Below, piece by piece: positions 17,807 through 26,829 of a stretch of 64,000 nucleotides of DNA. Under the pieces are notes generated by a model. That model was given only the letters and a program-made list of their open reading frames with translations. It ran no database searches and had not been told where the DNA came from. The stretch's first letter is position 1. Each line of letters begins with the position of its first letter. This DNA is from Franzmannia pantelleriensis (GTDB lineage: Bacteria > Pseudomonadota > Gammaproteobacteria > Pseudomonadales > Halomonadaceae), in contig NZ_FNGH01000002.1 in NCBI RefSeq assembly GCF_900102875.1, positions 248,001 to 312,000 on the forward strand. Direction: 5' to 3'. Position numbers and translations under genes: made by a program.

Positions 17807-18646
17807 ATGCGCATGGAGGGCGACGCCTTGAACGACGATCACACCACGGCACTGCTCAGCGCCCTGGAGCAGCGCGCCGAGCATGGCCTGGCTGCACTGC
17901 GCGAGGCGCACACCACCATTGCCGATCTCGAGCGACGCCTCGCCGAGCTCGAGGCCGACAACCAGCGCCTGCAGCAGGAAGTCGAGGCCCGTGAGTCGGC
18001 GTCCAGTCCGCGTAGCCAGGGCCTGGCCGCGCTGATGTCGCGCCGCCCGCGCTTCGCCGCCAGGCATCATGATTCCTCTACAGACGATACCGCGAAGCAG
18101 ACTCAGGAGCAGGCTAAGCCTAGTACGCCTACGGCGGCGGCTCCAGCGCCGGCAGTGGCGCCTGAGCCCGTCGAATCTACCGCTGAGAGCACGCCAGCAG
18201 CAGAGACCCCGGACGAGCCTCAGAGCCGCCTGCCCATCGGCGAGGCGCCGTCGCCTCAGGCGCTGCTCGATGAGTGGTACCAGCGCTACCCGCAGACCTT
18301 CTTCAAGGGCCATACCCGCCCGCTCAAGGTCGGGATCCACGAGGATCTGGTGGTGCGCGAGCCCTGGCCCGACAAGTTGATACGCCGAGCGCTGGCCTGC
18401 TATGTGCACCTGCCGCGCTATTTAAAGGCGGTGCGCGCCGGCGCCGAGCGAGTCGACCTCGACGGCAGCAATGCCGGTGAGGTGAGCGACGGTGAAGCGC
18501 GCTACGCCCGCCGCCAGCTCGATGAGCTGCGCGCCCAGAACCGCACCCGCAAGGCACAAAAGGCCGAGCGCCAGGCCCAGCGCGAGAAGGATGCGCGCCT
18601 CGAGCAGAAGCTCGGCCAGCTGCTGTCCAAGCATGAGCAGCGCTGA
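17807..18646 (+). CDS. proQ: ProQ/FinO-domain RNA-binding protein with long N-terminal extension
   Basis: 279-residue protein. Residues about 10-65 form a coiled coil (LEQRAEHGLAALREAHTTIADLERRLAELEADNQRL), about 90-145 a Pro/Ala/Glu-rich linker, about 148-220 a FinO/ProQ domain (ALLDEWYQRYPQTFFKG, RPLKVGIHEDL, LIRRALACYVHLPRYLKAV), and the tail is highly basic and helical. FinO/ProQ domains bind structured small RNAs and mRNA 3' ends. E. coli ProQ has the domain at the N-terminus, so this arrangement is different. Start candidates are ATG 17807, ATG 17813 and TTG 17828; the last has GGAGG eight bases ahead. Confidence 0.82.
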   Translation: MRMEGDALNDDHTTALLSALEQRAEHGLAALREAHTTIADLERRLAELEADNQRLQQEVEARESASSPRSQGLAALMSRRPRFAARHHDSSTDDTAKQTQEQAKPSTPTAAAPAPAVAPEPVESTAESTPAAETPDEPQSRLPIGEAPSPQALLDEWYQRYPQTFFKGHTRPLKVGIHEDLVVREPWPDKLIRRALACYVHLPRYLKAVRAGAERVDLDGSNAGEVSDGEARYARRQLDELRAQNRTRKAQKAERQAQREKDARLEQKLGQLLSKHEQR

Positions 18647-19046
18647 GATCCTCCCACTTGATCCATGACAAGCCGTTGATGCCCTGCCTCCAGGTGGGGC
18701 TTGCATGTCGCAATAGACCCGGCCAAGATAGCCAACGCTGGCCGTGACTAGTCGCCGTGAGGCGTTGGCGGCCCGGCGTCACGGGCTTCAAGGTGGTGGC
18801 GTGACGCTAGCGCAGGGCAAAAGTTCCATGGATTCCGTGCATCGAGATTGGAAACAGTGTTTTTTCTTGTTGCGTTCTCGGAAATCCCGGTATAAGGTTC
18901 TTCCTGCGAGCATTGGAATATAACAAGGCTTCGCTCAGGTGGCAGCCCCGGCCATCTTGCCTCGGCAGATTGGCCAGGCGCACCGGGAAAGCCGACTGCA
19001 TATGCAGAAACGATCGAAACAGTAAGCTAGTTAAGGACATATCGCG
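18647..19046. other. 400-base gap with nested hairpins and the porin leader
   Basis: Holds two possible hairpins: GCCAACGC / GCGTTGGC with a long loop (about 18732-18771) and GCGTCAC / GTGACGC (about 18777-18808). Neither has a T-run. The second half is AT-richer and carries the porin promoter. No gene is seen. Confidence 0.5.
18867..18896 (+). promoter_or_regulatory. Sigma-70-type promoter candidate for the porin
   Basis: TTGTTG (18867-18872), an 18-base spacer and TATAAG (18891-18896). The implied leader of about 145 bases before the porin start would be long enough for small-RNA control, as is common for porin mRNAs, though no specific target site was identified. Confidence 0.5.
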
Positions 19047-20180
19047 ATGAAAAAGACACTGTTAGCGACTGCTATCGCCGGCGCCCTGGGCGTCTCCGCT
19101 GCTGCCCAGGCAGCTACCGTTTACAGCCAAGACGGCACCGAAGTTGACGTCTATGGTCGTATTGCTTACGGCATCACCACTGGTGGTACCGATGGTGTAG
19201 TAAGTGCCGAACAAGCTGAAGTCGCTGGTACTGAAGGCGAAGTGCTGAAGGAAAGCGGTTCACAGTTCAACAACATTGGTTCTCGTCTGGGTTTCCGTGC
19301 GCGTCATGAAATCGACTCCGACCTGTCCGTGTTTGCCAACATGGAGTTCCGCTTTAACGCTGCTCAACAGAACGATTCAGCTTTTGACAGCGTTCGTTCT
19401 TCCTTCGTCGGTATCAACAGCAACCAGTTTGGTCGCTTGACTGTTGGTAACTTTAACAGCATTTACTACCAAGCTGTTGGTTCAATTTTCGACGTCCCGG
19501 AAAATCAGGGCTGGATCGACCCGCAGGGCACTTCCAACAGCTCCTGGGGTAACAGCGTTGCCTACTCTACTCCGGTGCTGGAAGGCTTCCAGGCACACCT
19601 GCAGGCCAAGCACTACTCAGGTAACAACATCGCTGCTGGCGTTGACGGCGTAGACGCTTCCTCAACCACCAGTTCGCAGGTCGCTGCCTCCTACACTTGG
19701 CAGGATCTCTACCTGGCAGTGGCTTATGACCAAAACCGTGATTTCGGCGTGCGCGGTGAAGATGCTACCGACGGCCTGTATGGCAACAACGTAGGCGAAG
19801 GCGCTAACAACGGCGAAGCTGTGTGGGGCGCTGCTGCGACCTACCAGTTCACGCCCGAGTTCTCTGGCCGTCTCGGCTATCAGCGTCAAGGCTCCGATGA
19901 TGATCAAGGCATCGAGAGCTACGACATCTTTGCTGTAGGCGCCACGTTCGACTACGGCTTGGGTGAGGTCTACGGTCAGTATGCGCGCACCAGCTTTGGT
20001 GGTGAAGCCGGATCTGACATGGACTCTCGCAATCAGTGGATGCTTGGCGCCAACTATCGCTTCAGCCAGCCGATGTACGTCTTTGCCGAAGTATTTGATA
20101 ACGACTTCGACCGCGACCAAGCTGTTAGCGAAATCAATGACGATCTGCTGTACACCGTGGGCGTTCGCTACGACTTCTAA
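19047..20180 (+). CDS. General porin of the outer membrane
   Basis: 377-residue beta-barrel trimeric porin of the gram-negative OmpC/PhoE-like family. It has a clear signal peptide (MKKTLLATAIAGALGVSAAAQA), the first strand VDVYGRIAYGI, SRLGFRARHEI, a constriction-loop region after NQFGRLTVGNFNS, and a terminal strand TVGVRYDF ending in Phe, the signal for Bam-mediated insertion. The mature protein is acidic, as expected for a halophile. Codon use leans to AAC/GGT/CGT, typical of a highly expressed gene, unlike its neighbours. It has its own promoter and terminator. Confidence 0.93.
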   Translation: MKKTLLATAIAGALGVSAAAQAATVYSQDGTEVDVYGRIAYGITTGGTDGVVSAEQAEVAGTEGEVLKESGSQFNNIGSRLGFRARHEIDSDLSVFANMEFRFNAAQQNDSAFDSVRSSFVGINSNQFGRLTVGNFNSIYYQAVGSIFDVPENQGWIDPQGTSNSSWGNSVAYSTPVLEGFQAHLQAKHYSGNNIAAGVDGVDASSTTSSQVAASYTWQDLYLAVAYDQNRDFGVRGEDATDGLYGNNVGEGANNGEAVWGAAATYQFTPEFSGRLGYQRQGSDDDQGIESYDIFAVGATFDYGLGEVYGQYARTSFGGEAGSDMDSRNQWMLGANYRFSQPMYVFAEVFDNDFDRDQAVSEINDDLLYTVGVRYDF

Positions 20181-20220
20181 GTCTAGCTTGACCCCTCGAG
20201 CCGCTTAGTGGCTCGCCAGA

Positions 20221-20247
20221 AGCCGGCCCCTTATGGGTCGGCTTTTT
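20221..20247 (+). terminator. Rho-independent terminator of the porin gene
   Basis: Stem AGCCGGCCC / GGGTCGGCT (one G-T pair) with a five-base loop, followed by TTTTT, 40 bases past the porin stop. Confidence 0.85.
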
Positions 20248-20460
20248 AGTGGGCGTCGTTTAGGTGCTCGCACTCGCCCCGCCCTTATTTCTCCCATCGC
20301 GCATATAGCGTTGAAACCCGCCGCTCGGCGCATCTCGCCTTTCTCCTGCCCGCTGCTATGCTGAGTTCAGCTCGTTGAACCGTCATTCAATCGTCATGCC
20401 CCGGTCATCGAGTCGAGCAGACAATCACAGCAACAATCACTGCGTTCAGGAGTACTCACC

Positions 20461-21576
20461 ATGTCGATGTCACGGCGTCGTTTTCTGCAGGGAACGGCTG
20501 CGGCCGGGGCGGTGGCCGCTGCGCCATCCTTCTATATCAACAAGGCGCTGGCCCAGGGCGAGCCGCTGCGCATCTATGCCTGGGCCGGCTACTTCAGCGA
20601 CGCGATGCTCGCCGACTTCACCGACAAGACCGGCATCCGCGCCACCTTCACCCCCTATGGCACCAACGACGAGCTGATGAACTCGCTGCGCGCCACCGAC
20701 GGCTCGGGCTTCGATGTGATCATGCCCACCGTGGACCGGGTGCCGGGCTATCTCGACTACGACCTGATCCAGCCGCTGGACGAGTCGCGCATCAACTGGG
20801 ACGGCGCGCTGCAAAGCGCCATCGAGGGCTCCGAGGTGGGCGGCGTGGTCGACGGCCGGCGCTACTTCGCGCCCAGTGATTGGGGCACCGAGGCGATCAC
20901 CTACCACCGTCGCTTCGTCGATATCGACCGCGAGACCCTCAGTTACGCCGACCTGTGGAACCCCGACCACGGCCAGGGCGTGACCGTGCGCGGCCACTCG
21001 GCGCTGGTCGGCATCGGCCTGTGGCTGGAGCGCGAGGGGCGGCTGCCATATCCGTTGCTGGACTCTTACCGCAGCGAGGAGGCGATGCGCGCCAACTTCG
21101 ACGTGATCGTCGAGGAGGCGGTCAAGCACAAGAACCTGCTGGTGCAGTTCTGGGACACCGAGAACGAGGCCCAAGCGGCGTTTCGTACCAACGGCGCGAT
21201 CATCGGCCAGACCTGGGACAGCACCGCCTTCCGCCTCAAGCAGGAGGGCGAGGACATCGCCTACGCCGCCCCCCGTGAAGGTGCGTTGGCGTGGATGGAG
21301 GGCTTCGTGATTCCCAAGAACGCTCAGAATCCCGACGCCGTCTACGAGCTGATCAACTGGTACTACACCCCTGAGGCCGGCGCCATGTTCGTTGAGGCAA
21401 CCGGCTACAACTCCACCTCGGTGGGGGCTGCGGATCTGCTGCCGGAGGAGACCCGCCAGTTCTTCCGCGACTCCTACACCGATGCCGACCTCGAGAACCT
21501 GTGGTGGTGGCCGATCCAGGAACCGTGGTACGTGACCCTGCGCAATGAGTATCAGGATCGCTATCTTTCTGCATGA
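20461..21576 (+). CDS. Polyamine-type ABC transporter substrate-binding protein with Tat signal
   Basis: 371-residue periplasmic binding protein of the spermidine/putrescine (PotD/PotF) class. It starts with a twin-arginine signal (SRRRFLQGTAAAGAVAAAPS), so export folded through Tat is expected; classical PotD uses Sec. The mature part has IYAWAGYFSD, GFDVIMPTVDRV, FAPSDWGTEAITYH, GIGLWLEREGR and GFVIPKNAQNPDAVYELINW. AGGAG precedes the ATG. The ATPase and permease genes follow, but only after a 446-base gap filled with REPIN-like palindromes. The substrate (polyamine, opine, betaine or another cation) is not decidable from sequence. Confidence 0.85.
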   Translation: MSMSRRRFLQGTAAAGAVAAAPSFYINKALAQGEPLRIYAWAGYFSDAMLADFTDKTGIRATFTPYGTNDELMNSLRATDGSGFDVIMPTVDRVPGYLDYDLIQPLDESRINWDGALQSAIEGSEVGGVVDGRRYFAPSDWGTEAITYHRRFVDIDRETLSYADLWNPDHGQGVTVRGHSALVGIGLWLEREGRLPYPLLDSYRSEEAMRANFDVIVEEAVKHKNLLVQFWDTENEAQAAFRTNGAIIGQTWDSTAFRLKQEGEDIAYAAPREGALAWMEGFVIPKNAQNPDAVYELINWYYTPEAGAMFVEATGYNSTSVGAADLLPEETRQFFRDSYTDADLENLWWWPIQEPWYVTLRNEYQDRYLSA

Positions 21577-21582
21577 TTGGAT

Positions 21583-21966
21583 ATGGCGCTAAGGCAAGTG
21601 TGGGAGAGACTTCAGTCTCGATGGGGTTGGGGGGATCAGCCCGGCAGCGCTACGCGCTGCAATCGCGAATGAATTTGCTCCCACACTGGGTATGGCGCCA
21701 AGGCAAATGTAGGAGCGACTTCAGTCGCGATGCTGTTGGCCCTGCAGCGCTTCGCGCCGCAATCGCGAATAAATTCGCTCCCACACTGGGTATGGCGCCC
21801 CTGGCAAAAGTGGGAGAGACTTCAGTCTCGATGGGGTTGGGGGATCAGCCCGGCAGCGCTACGCGCTGCAATCGCGAATAAATTCGCTCCCACATTAATC
21901 GCGAATGAATTCGCTCCCACACTGGGTATGGCGCCAAGGCAAATGTAGGAGCGACTTCAGTCGCGA
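21583..21966. repeat. Cluster of REPIN-like palindromic repeats
   Basis: Three doublets of a REP-like sequence: 21600-21684, 21709-21784 and 21810-21893, plus an extra right half (ending 21920) and a lone left half (21945-21966). Each left half reads GTGGGAGAGACTTCAGTCTC or GTAGGAGCGACTTCAGTCGC, with a small inner hairpin; each right half is the inverse, TCGCGAATAAATTCGCTCCC-like. The doublets are linked by direct copies of ACTGGGTATGGCGCC. The layout matches REPINs described in Pseudomonas, which are copied by a RAYT transposase; none is in the window. The first and third doublets are nearly identical, pointing to local duplication. The open frames across this region are by-products of the repeats. 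Confidence 0.88.
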
Positions 21967-22022
21967 TGCTGTTGTTGGATGGGGCACCAGCATATGCTTT
22001 TACCTGTTTTGTTGAGGTCCCA

Positions 22023-23186
22023 ATGGACGGTTCCGTTTCGCTCGACCAGGTAGTGATGCGCTTCGGCGACTTCACCGCCATCGAACGCTCTTCGCTGGAG
22101 ATTCACTCCGGCGAGTTCTTCAGCTTTCTCGGCCCCTCGGGCTGCGGCAAGACCACGCTGCTTAACATGGTCAGCGGCTTTCTCACCCCCAGCGAAGGGC
22201 AGATCCTGATCGGCGGCGAGCCGATGGCCGGGGTGCCGGTCAACCGCCGGCCCACGGCGATGATCTTCCAGAATCTGGCGCTGTTCCCGTTGATGAGCGT
22301 GTACGAGAACATCGAGTTCGGCCTCGAGGTGCGCGGCGTCAACAAGCGGGCGCGACGCGAGGTCTCCGAACGCCTTCTTAGCCTGGTGGCACTGGAGGGC
22401 AGCGGCGACAAGCAGGTCGCCGAACTCTCCGGTGGCCAGAAGCAGCGCATCGCCATTGCCCGGGCGCTGGCGGTGGAGCCGCGGGTGCTGCTGCTCGACG
22501 AGCCGCTCTCGGCGCTGGATCTCAAGCTGCGCCAGCACATGCGCGCCGAGCTCAAGGCGATCCAGCGCAAGACCGGCATCACCTTCATTTATATCACCCA
22601 CGACCAGGGCGAGGCGCTGACCATGTCCGACCGGGTGGCGGTAATGTCGTCTGGGCGCATCCAGCAGGTCGCCGACCCCATGACGCTCTACCGTACTCCC
22701 CAGACCGGTTTCGTGGCGGCCTTCGTTGGCGAGAACAACCGCCTCGAGGTCACCGTTGCTGAGCGCGACGGCGAGCGCCTGACCCTCGATGCCGGCCGGC
22801 TGGGGCGGCTGCAGGGCAGTGCGGTGCCCGGCGCCAGCGACGGCTTGAAGGCAGGCGATAGCGCCGCGCTGTTCATACGCCCCGAGCAGCTGAGGCTGCT
22901 GGGGCAGGGCAGCAGTGGACCGGCGCTGGAGGCCGAGGTCGAGGCGGTGCATTTCGAGGGCGCCTGGCTGATGCTCGAGACCCGGCTCGTGGCCAGCGCC
23001 GAGCGGCTGCGGCTGCAACTAAGCGGTGAACAGGCGCGCGGTGCCGCCGGCCGCCTCACCCAAGGCGAACGGGTGCGCCTGGGCTATGACCCGGCGGAGG
23101 CGGTGGTGCTGCCCAACGACGGCAGCCCGGTGGTCGACGAGGAGACCGGTGAGGTCAAGGAGGCGGCCAATGTTCCGGCAGCTTAG
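22023..23186 (+). CDS. potA: Polyamine-type ABC transporter ATP-binding protein
   Basis: 387-residue ATPase subunit. Walker A is GPSGCGKTTLLNM (about residues 37-49), Q-loop ...IFQNLALFP, signature LSGGQKQRIAIARAL, Walker B VLLLDEPLSALD and H-loop YITHDQGEAL; a TOBE domain follows (about 280-360). This is the PotA pattern. The ATG at 22023 has GAGG upstream and the conserved start SVSLDQVVMRFGDFTAIE. The stop lies 17 bases inside the next gene, so translation is coupled. Confidence 0.93.
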   Translation: MDGSVSLDQVVMRFGDFTAIERSSLEIHSGEFFSFLGPSGCGKTTLLNMVSGFLTPSEGQILIGGEPMAGVPVNRRPTAMIFQNLALFPLMSVYENIEFGLEVRGVNKRARREVSERLLSLVALEGSGDKQVAELSGGQKQRIAIARALAVEPRVLLLDEPLSALDLKLRQHMRAELKAIQRKTGITFIYITHDQGEALTMSDRVAVMSSGRIQQVADPMTLYRTPQTGFVAAFVGENNRLEVTVAERDGERLTLDAGRLGRLQGSAVPGASDGLKAGDSAALFIRPEQLRLLGQGSSGPALEAEVEAVHFEGAWLMLETRLVASAERLRLQLSGEQARGAAGRLTQGERVRLGYDPAEAVVLPNDGSPVVDEETGEVKEAANVPAA

Positions 23187-24057
23187 CGCGCGCTTCGGCT
23201 CGCCGGTGGCGATGGCCATCGTCACTCTGCTGGGCATGTGGCTGATCATGATGGTGACGCTGCCGCAGCTGCAGATGATCGAGTACTCGCTGCGGCCCAA
23301 CCTGCTGCCGGCCCAGATCGGCGGGCCGGATGATCGTCTGACCGTGGCCAACTACGTGACGCTGTTCAACAACGATATCCACCGTGCGATCTTCCTCAAG
23401 ACGATCTGGTCGAGCGTGCTGGTTACCCTGCTGACGCTGGCGGTGAGCTATCCGCTGGCCTGGTACCTGGCCAAGGTGGCCACCCCGCGCCAGGCAGCGC
23501 TATGCATCCTGCTGTTGATCGTGCCGTTCTGGATCAACGAGATCCTGCGCACCTATTCATGGTTCATCCTGCTGGCGTTTCGCGGCCCGCTCAACGAAGT
23601 GCTGCTGGCACTGGGGCTGATCGAGCGCCCGATCCGCTTCCTCAGCGGCGACGCCGGCGTCATGGTAGGCATGGTCTACGCCTATATCCTGTTCATGGTA
23701 TTTCCGCTCTACAACGCCATCGAGAGCCTCGATGGCAACCAGGTGCGGGCGGCCCGCGATCTCGGCGCCGGCACCCTGCGTACCCATCGGCGCATCGTGA
23801 TCCCCCACGCCAAGCCGGGTATCGCCACCGGCTGCATCATGGTGTTCATGCTCGCCGCCGGCAGCTACGCGGTGCCGGCGCTGCTCGGCTCGCCGGGCAG
23901 CCGCTGGTTCACCCAGATCATCTATAACTGGTTCTTCGAGGGTGGCAACTGGAACCAGGGCGCCGCCTACGCCTTCCTGCTGCTGGTGCTGTGCATCGGC
24001 TTCATGTCCCTTGTCATGAAACTCTTCAAGGTGGGGCTGGGGGATATCGCCAAATGA
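23170..24057 (+). CDS. potB: Polyamine-type ABC transporter permease 1
   Basis: 295-residue inner-membrane permease of the PotB type with six expected helices. The EAA loop that docks on the ATPase reads NQVRAARDLGAGTLRTHRRIVIPHAKPG. The N-terminal helix (VAMAIVTLLGMWLIMMVTLPQLQM) is followed by a periplasmic stretch with NYVTLFNNDI, usual in this family. ATG 23170 is used because homology starts there; the frame is open further back through potA. It overlaps potA and ends in an ATGA overlap with the next permease. Confidence 0.92.
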   Translation: MFRQLSARFGSPVAMAIVTLLGMWLIMMVTLPQLQMIEYSLRPNLLPAQIGGPDDRLTVANYVTLFNNDIHRAIFLKTIWSSVLVTLLTLAVSYPLAWYLAKVATPRQAALCILLLIVPFWINEILRTYSWFILLAFRGPLNEVLLALGLIERPIRFLSGDAGVMVGMVYAYILFMVFPLYNAIESLDGNQVRAARDLGAGTLRTHRRIVIPHAKPGIATGCIMVFMLAAGSYAVPALLGSPGSRWFTQIIYNWFFEGGNWNQGAAYAFLLLVLCIGFMSLVMKLFKVGLGDIAK

Positions 24058-24866
24058 CCTCGCAGCGGCTGCTGGCCTTCGGCCTCAAGTTCTATATCGT
24101 GGTGTTCTTCGCCTACCTGTTCCTGCCGCTGATCATCATGTCGCTGGCGACCTTCAACGACAGCCGCTTTCCCACCGTGACGCCCTGGGGCGGCACCACG
24201 CTGCGCTGGTTCGGCGAGCTGTGGCACGACGGCGGCATGTGGCATGCACTCTCCAATAGCCTGATGGTGGCGGCGGGGGTGCTGGTGCTGGCGGTGCCGA
24301 TCGGCATCTCTAGTGCGCTGTTCCTGAACACGGTGTCGAGTCGCGCCAAGCCGTTCATCTACGCGCTGATACTCTCGCCGCTGCTCACGCCGGGGGTGAT
24401 CATCGGTATCTCGACGCTGATCTTCTGGCGCCAGTTTGGCGTCAGCGGCGGCATCTTTCTTACCGTGCTGGGGCAGACCACCTTCATCGCCGCCTACGTG
24501 ATGCTGATGGTAATGGCGCGCCTGCAGCGCTTCGATCGCACCATGGAGCGTGCGGCGCTGGACCTGGGCGCCAGCCAGTGGCAGATGTTCCGGCGCATCC
24601 TGCTGCCGTATCTCAAGCCGGCGATCCTGTCGGCGGCGGTGATCGCCTTTCTGCAGTCGTTCGAGAACTACAACACCACCCTATTCGTGGCCGGTTACGA
24701 CACCACCCTGACGGTGTATATCGCCTCCCAGGTCCGCACCGGACTGACCCCCGCGGTCAACGCACTGGGGCTGATCCTGATCCTGATCACGGTGGTGCTG
24801 GCCGTGGTCTACGAGCTCAAGCGGCGACGCGAGGTGGCGGCCATGGCCAGGCTCAAGGGGGGATAG
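24054..24866 (+). CDS. potC: Polyamine-type ABC transporter permease 2
   Basis: 270-residue inner-membrane permease of the PotC type. Six hydrophobic segments are visible, with the EAA motif MERAALDLGASQWQMFRRILLPYLKPAI. The start overlaps the potB stop (ATGA). It closes the transporter operon and is convergent with the GGDEF-EAL gene, whose stop is 13 bases away. Confidence 0.92.
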   Translation: MTSQRLLAFGLKFYIVVFFAYLFLPLIIMSLATFNDSRFPTVTPWGGTTLRWFGELWHDGGMWHALSNSLMVAAGVLVLAVPIGISSALFLNTVSSRAKPFIYALILSPLLTPGVIIGISTLIFWRQFGVSGGIFLTVLGQTTFIAAYVMLMVMARLQRFDRTMERAALDLGASQWQMFRRILLPYLKPAILSAAVIAFLQSFENYNTTLFVAGYDTTLTVYIASQVRTGLTPAVNALGLILILITVVLAVVYELKRRREVAAMARLKGG

Positions 24867-24879
24867 CGAGGCGCAGGGG

Positions 24880-26637
24880 CTAGCGCCGTGGGTTATACCA
24901 GGCGCTGAGCTCGTCGGCCGCCATCGGCTTGGCAAGATGGTTGCCCTGGGCCAGGTGAATGCCCTGGTGGCGGACGGCGCTGGCGCTTTCCTCGTTCTCT
25001 ACGCCCACCGCAATGCACTCGACGCCGAGCGTCTCGAGCAGCCGCTGGATACCACCCAGCAGTGCCTGGCTGCGCGGGTCCTGGGCGATGCCCTTGATCA
25101 GCACGCCGTTGACCTTGGCCTGGCGGATCGGCAAGCGTGACAGATAGGCGAAGTTGACATGGCCATCGCCGAGTTCGTCGAGGGCCAGGCTCACCCCCAG
25201 GCGCTGCAGGCGTCGGAACAGGTGCTGGGTGCTCTCGGGTTCATCGGCGAGGCTGTCGCAGGCGATCTCGAGGGTCAACCAGGAGGCGTCGCTGGTGTGC
25301 TGGCGCAGGAAATGATCCAGCGGCAGGCGGTCGGTGGCGTCGCCGCGCAGATGGTCGTCGACGATATTGACGGCGATCGGCAGCTCGGCCAGCGCCGAGC
25401 CGATATCCTGCCAGGCGCGCCGCTGGGCGATCACTTCGCCGATCACCCAGCGGTCGAGACGTACTGCCAGCCCCAGCTTGCGGGCCAGTAGGATGCAGTC
25501 GCGCGGCGAGGGTTGCCCCGGCTGCGTGCTGTGCCAGCGTAACAGTGCCTCCAGCCCGATCACCCGGCCGCTGACCAGATCGCACTGCGGCTGGTAGGCC
25601 AGATGAAAGGCGCTGTCCGGGTCGGCAACGGCCTCGCGCAGGGCCAGCTCGATGGCCAGCTGGCGCTGCAGCTGTTGGCTGAGAAGCGGGTCGACGAAAG
25701 CGTGGCCGCCGCCGCCGGCATGCTTGGCCGAGTACATGGCGCTGTCGGCGCTGCGCAGCAGCTCCTCGGCGCTGTCGCCATCGCGGGGGAAGAGGGCGAT
25801 GCCGATGCTCGCCGATATCGGCAGGCGCCGGTCGCCGACCTTGAACGGCGCCTCGAGTGCTTCCTGCAATCGCAACGCCACCGTTTGGGCGCCGTCGACG
25901 CCGGCCTCATGCTGTAGCAGCACCAGAAACTCATCGCCGCCGAAGCGGGCCAGCACATCGTCGCTACGTAGCGCCTGGCTCAAGCGTCGTGCGACCTGCT
26001 TGAGCAGGGTGTCGCCGGCGCCGTGGCCCAGCGAGTCATTGATCGGCTTGAAACGGTCTAGGTCGATGAACAGCAGCGCGACCTCGTCGGCGTGGCGCTG
26101 GGCGTGATGCAGCGCACGCTGCAGATGGTCATCGAACAGCGAGCGATTGGCCAGGCCGGTGAGCGGGTCGTGGTTGGCCTTGAGCTGAAGATGACTCTGG
26201 GCGGCTTTCATCGTCGAGATGTCGACGAAAATACGCACATAGCCACACGGCTGGTGATGCTCGTCATAGAGGCTGTCGATGGTCAGCAGCTCGGGGTAGT
26301 GTTCGCCGTTGCGCCGCTGACACAGCACCTCGCCCTGCCAGTGGCCGGACTGGGCTAGCGCATGGCGCTGGTGGTGGTAGTCGTCGTCCTGCTCGGGATG
26401 GTGAAAAGCGTGTATGTCCCAGCCAATAACATCGTGCGGAGCATGGCCGGTGATCTTCTCGAAGGCGGGATTGGCCCACAGAATGCGCTGCTCTGGATCG
26501 GTGATAACGATGCCAGCATGACTGTGTTCAAAGGCCGCCAGTGACCACGCCGCAGGTGATGCGGCGTGTTCCGACACGTCGAGCGTCCTCGCAGCGAGGT
26601 GTAGGGGCGGCGAACTGCCTGAGCCATCGTCCTGCAT
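24880..26637 (-). CDS. PAS-GGDEF-EAL protein with a degenerate EAL domain
   Basis: 585-residue cytoplasmic signalling protein. Residues about 35-145 form a PAS domain (AGIVITDPEQRILWANPAFEKITGH), about 150-315 a GGDEF domain, and the rest an EAL domain. The GGDEF site is intact (RFGGDEF) and has an inhibitory-site RxxD (RSDD) five residues upstream, so diguanylate cyclase activity is likely. The EAL domain keeps EALLRW but has lost other catalytic positions: the usual DDFGTG reads DELGDG, the lysine motif KID reads KVN, and the AEGVE glutamate is replaced in AVGVE. It is probably inactive as a phosphodiesterase and may only bind c-di-GMP. ATG 26637 is chosen; an upstream TTG is unlikely. Confidence 0.85.
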   Translation of the reverse strand: MQDDGSGSSPPLHLAARTLDVSEHAASPAAWSLAAFEHSHAGIVITDPEQRILWANPAFEKITGHAPHDVIGWDIHAFHHPEQDDDYHHQRHALAQSGHWQGEVLCQRRNGEHYPELLTIDSLYDEHHQPCGYVRIFVDISTMKAAQSHLQLKANHDPLTGLANRSLFDDHLQRALHHAQRHADEVALLFIDLDRFKPINDSLGHGAGDTLLKQVARRLSQALRSDDVLARFGGDEFLVLLQHEAGVDGAQTVALRLQEALEAPFKVGDRRLPISASIGIALFPRDGDSAEELLRSADSAMYSAKHAGGGGHAFVDPLLSQQLQRQLAIELALREAVADPDSAFHLAYQPQCDLVSGRVIGLEALLRWHSTQPGQPSPRDCILLARKLGLAVRLDRWVIGEVIAQRRAWQDIGSALAELPIAVNIVDDHLRGDATDRLPLDHFLRQHTSDASWLTLEIACDSLADEPESTQHLFRRLQRLGVSLALDELGDGHVNFAYLSRLPIRQAKVNGVLIKGIAQDPRSQALLGGIQRLLETLGVECIAVGVENEESASAVRHQGIHLAQGNHLAKPMAADELSAWYNPRR

Positions 26638-26829
26638 ATGACGTTGCACCTGTCGGTGTGTGGTGGTCCATCTAACTATTGTGGGTTGCGCTGGATGCGT
26701 CAATTACATGGATCAAGGATGGCAACAAAAATTCACTATCCCGTCACTCAGCGCTGAGCGTAACCCGCGCAATAGGGGCGTGTCGGTCCGTTGATCGCGG
26801 CTTTGCGAGCGCTGACTGAGCGAAGCGTC

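Noticed and set aside
21573-22081. Short open frames with repeated SATRCNRE/LPHWVW-like peptides
   Set aside because: They are translations of the REPIN-like repeats and recur in several frames and on both strands.
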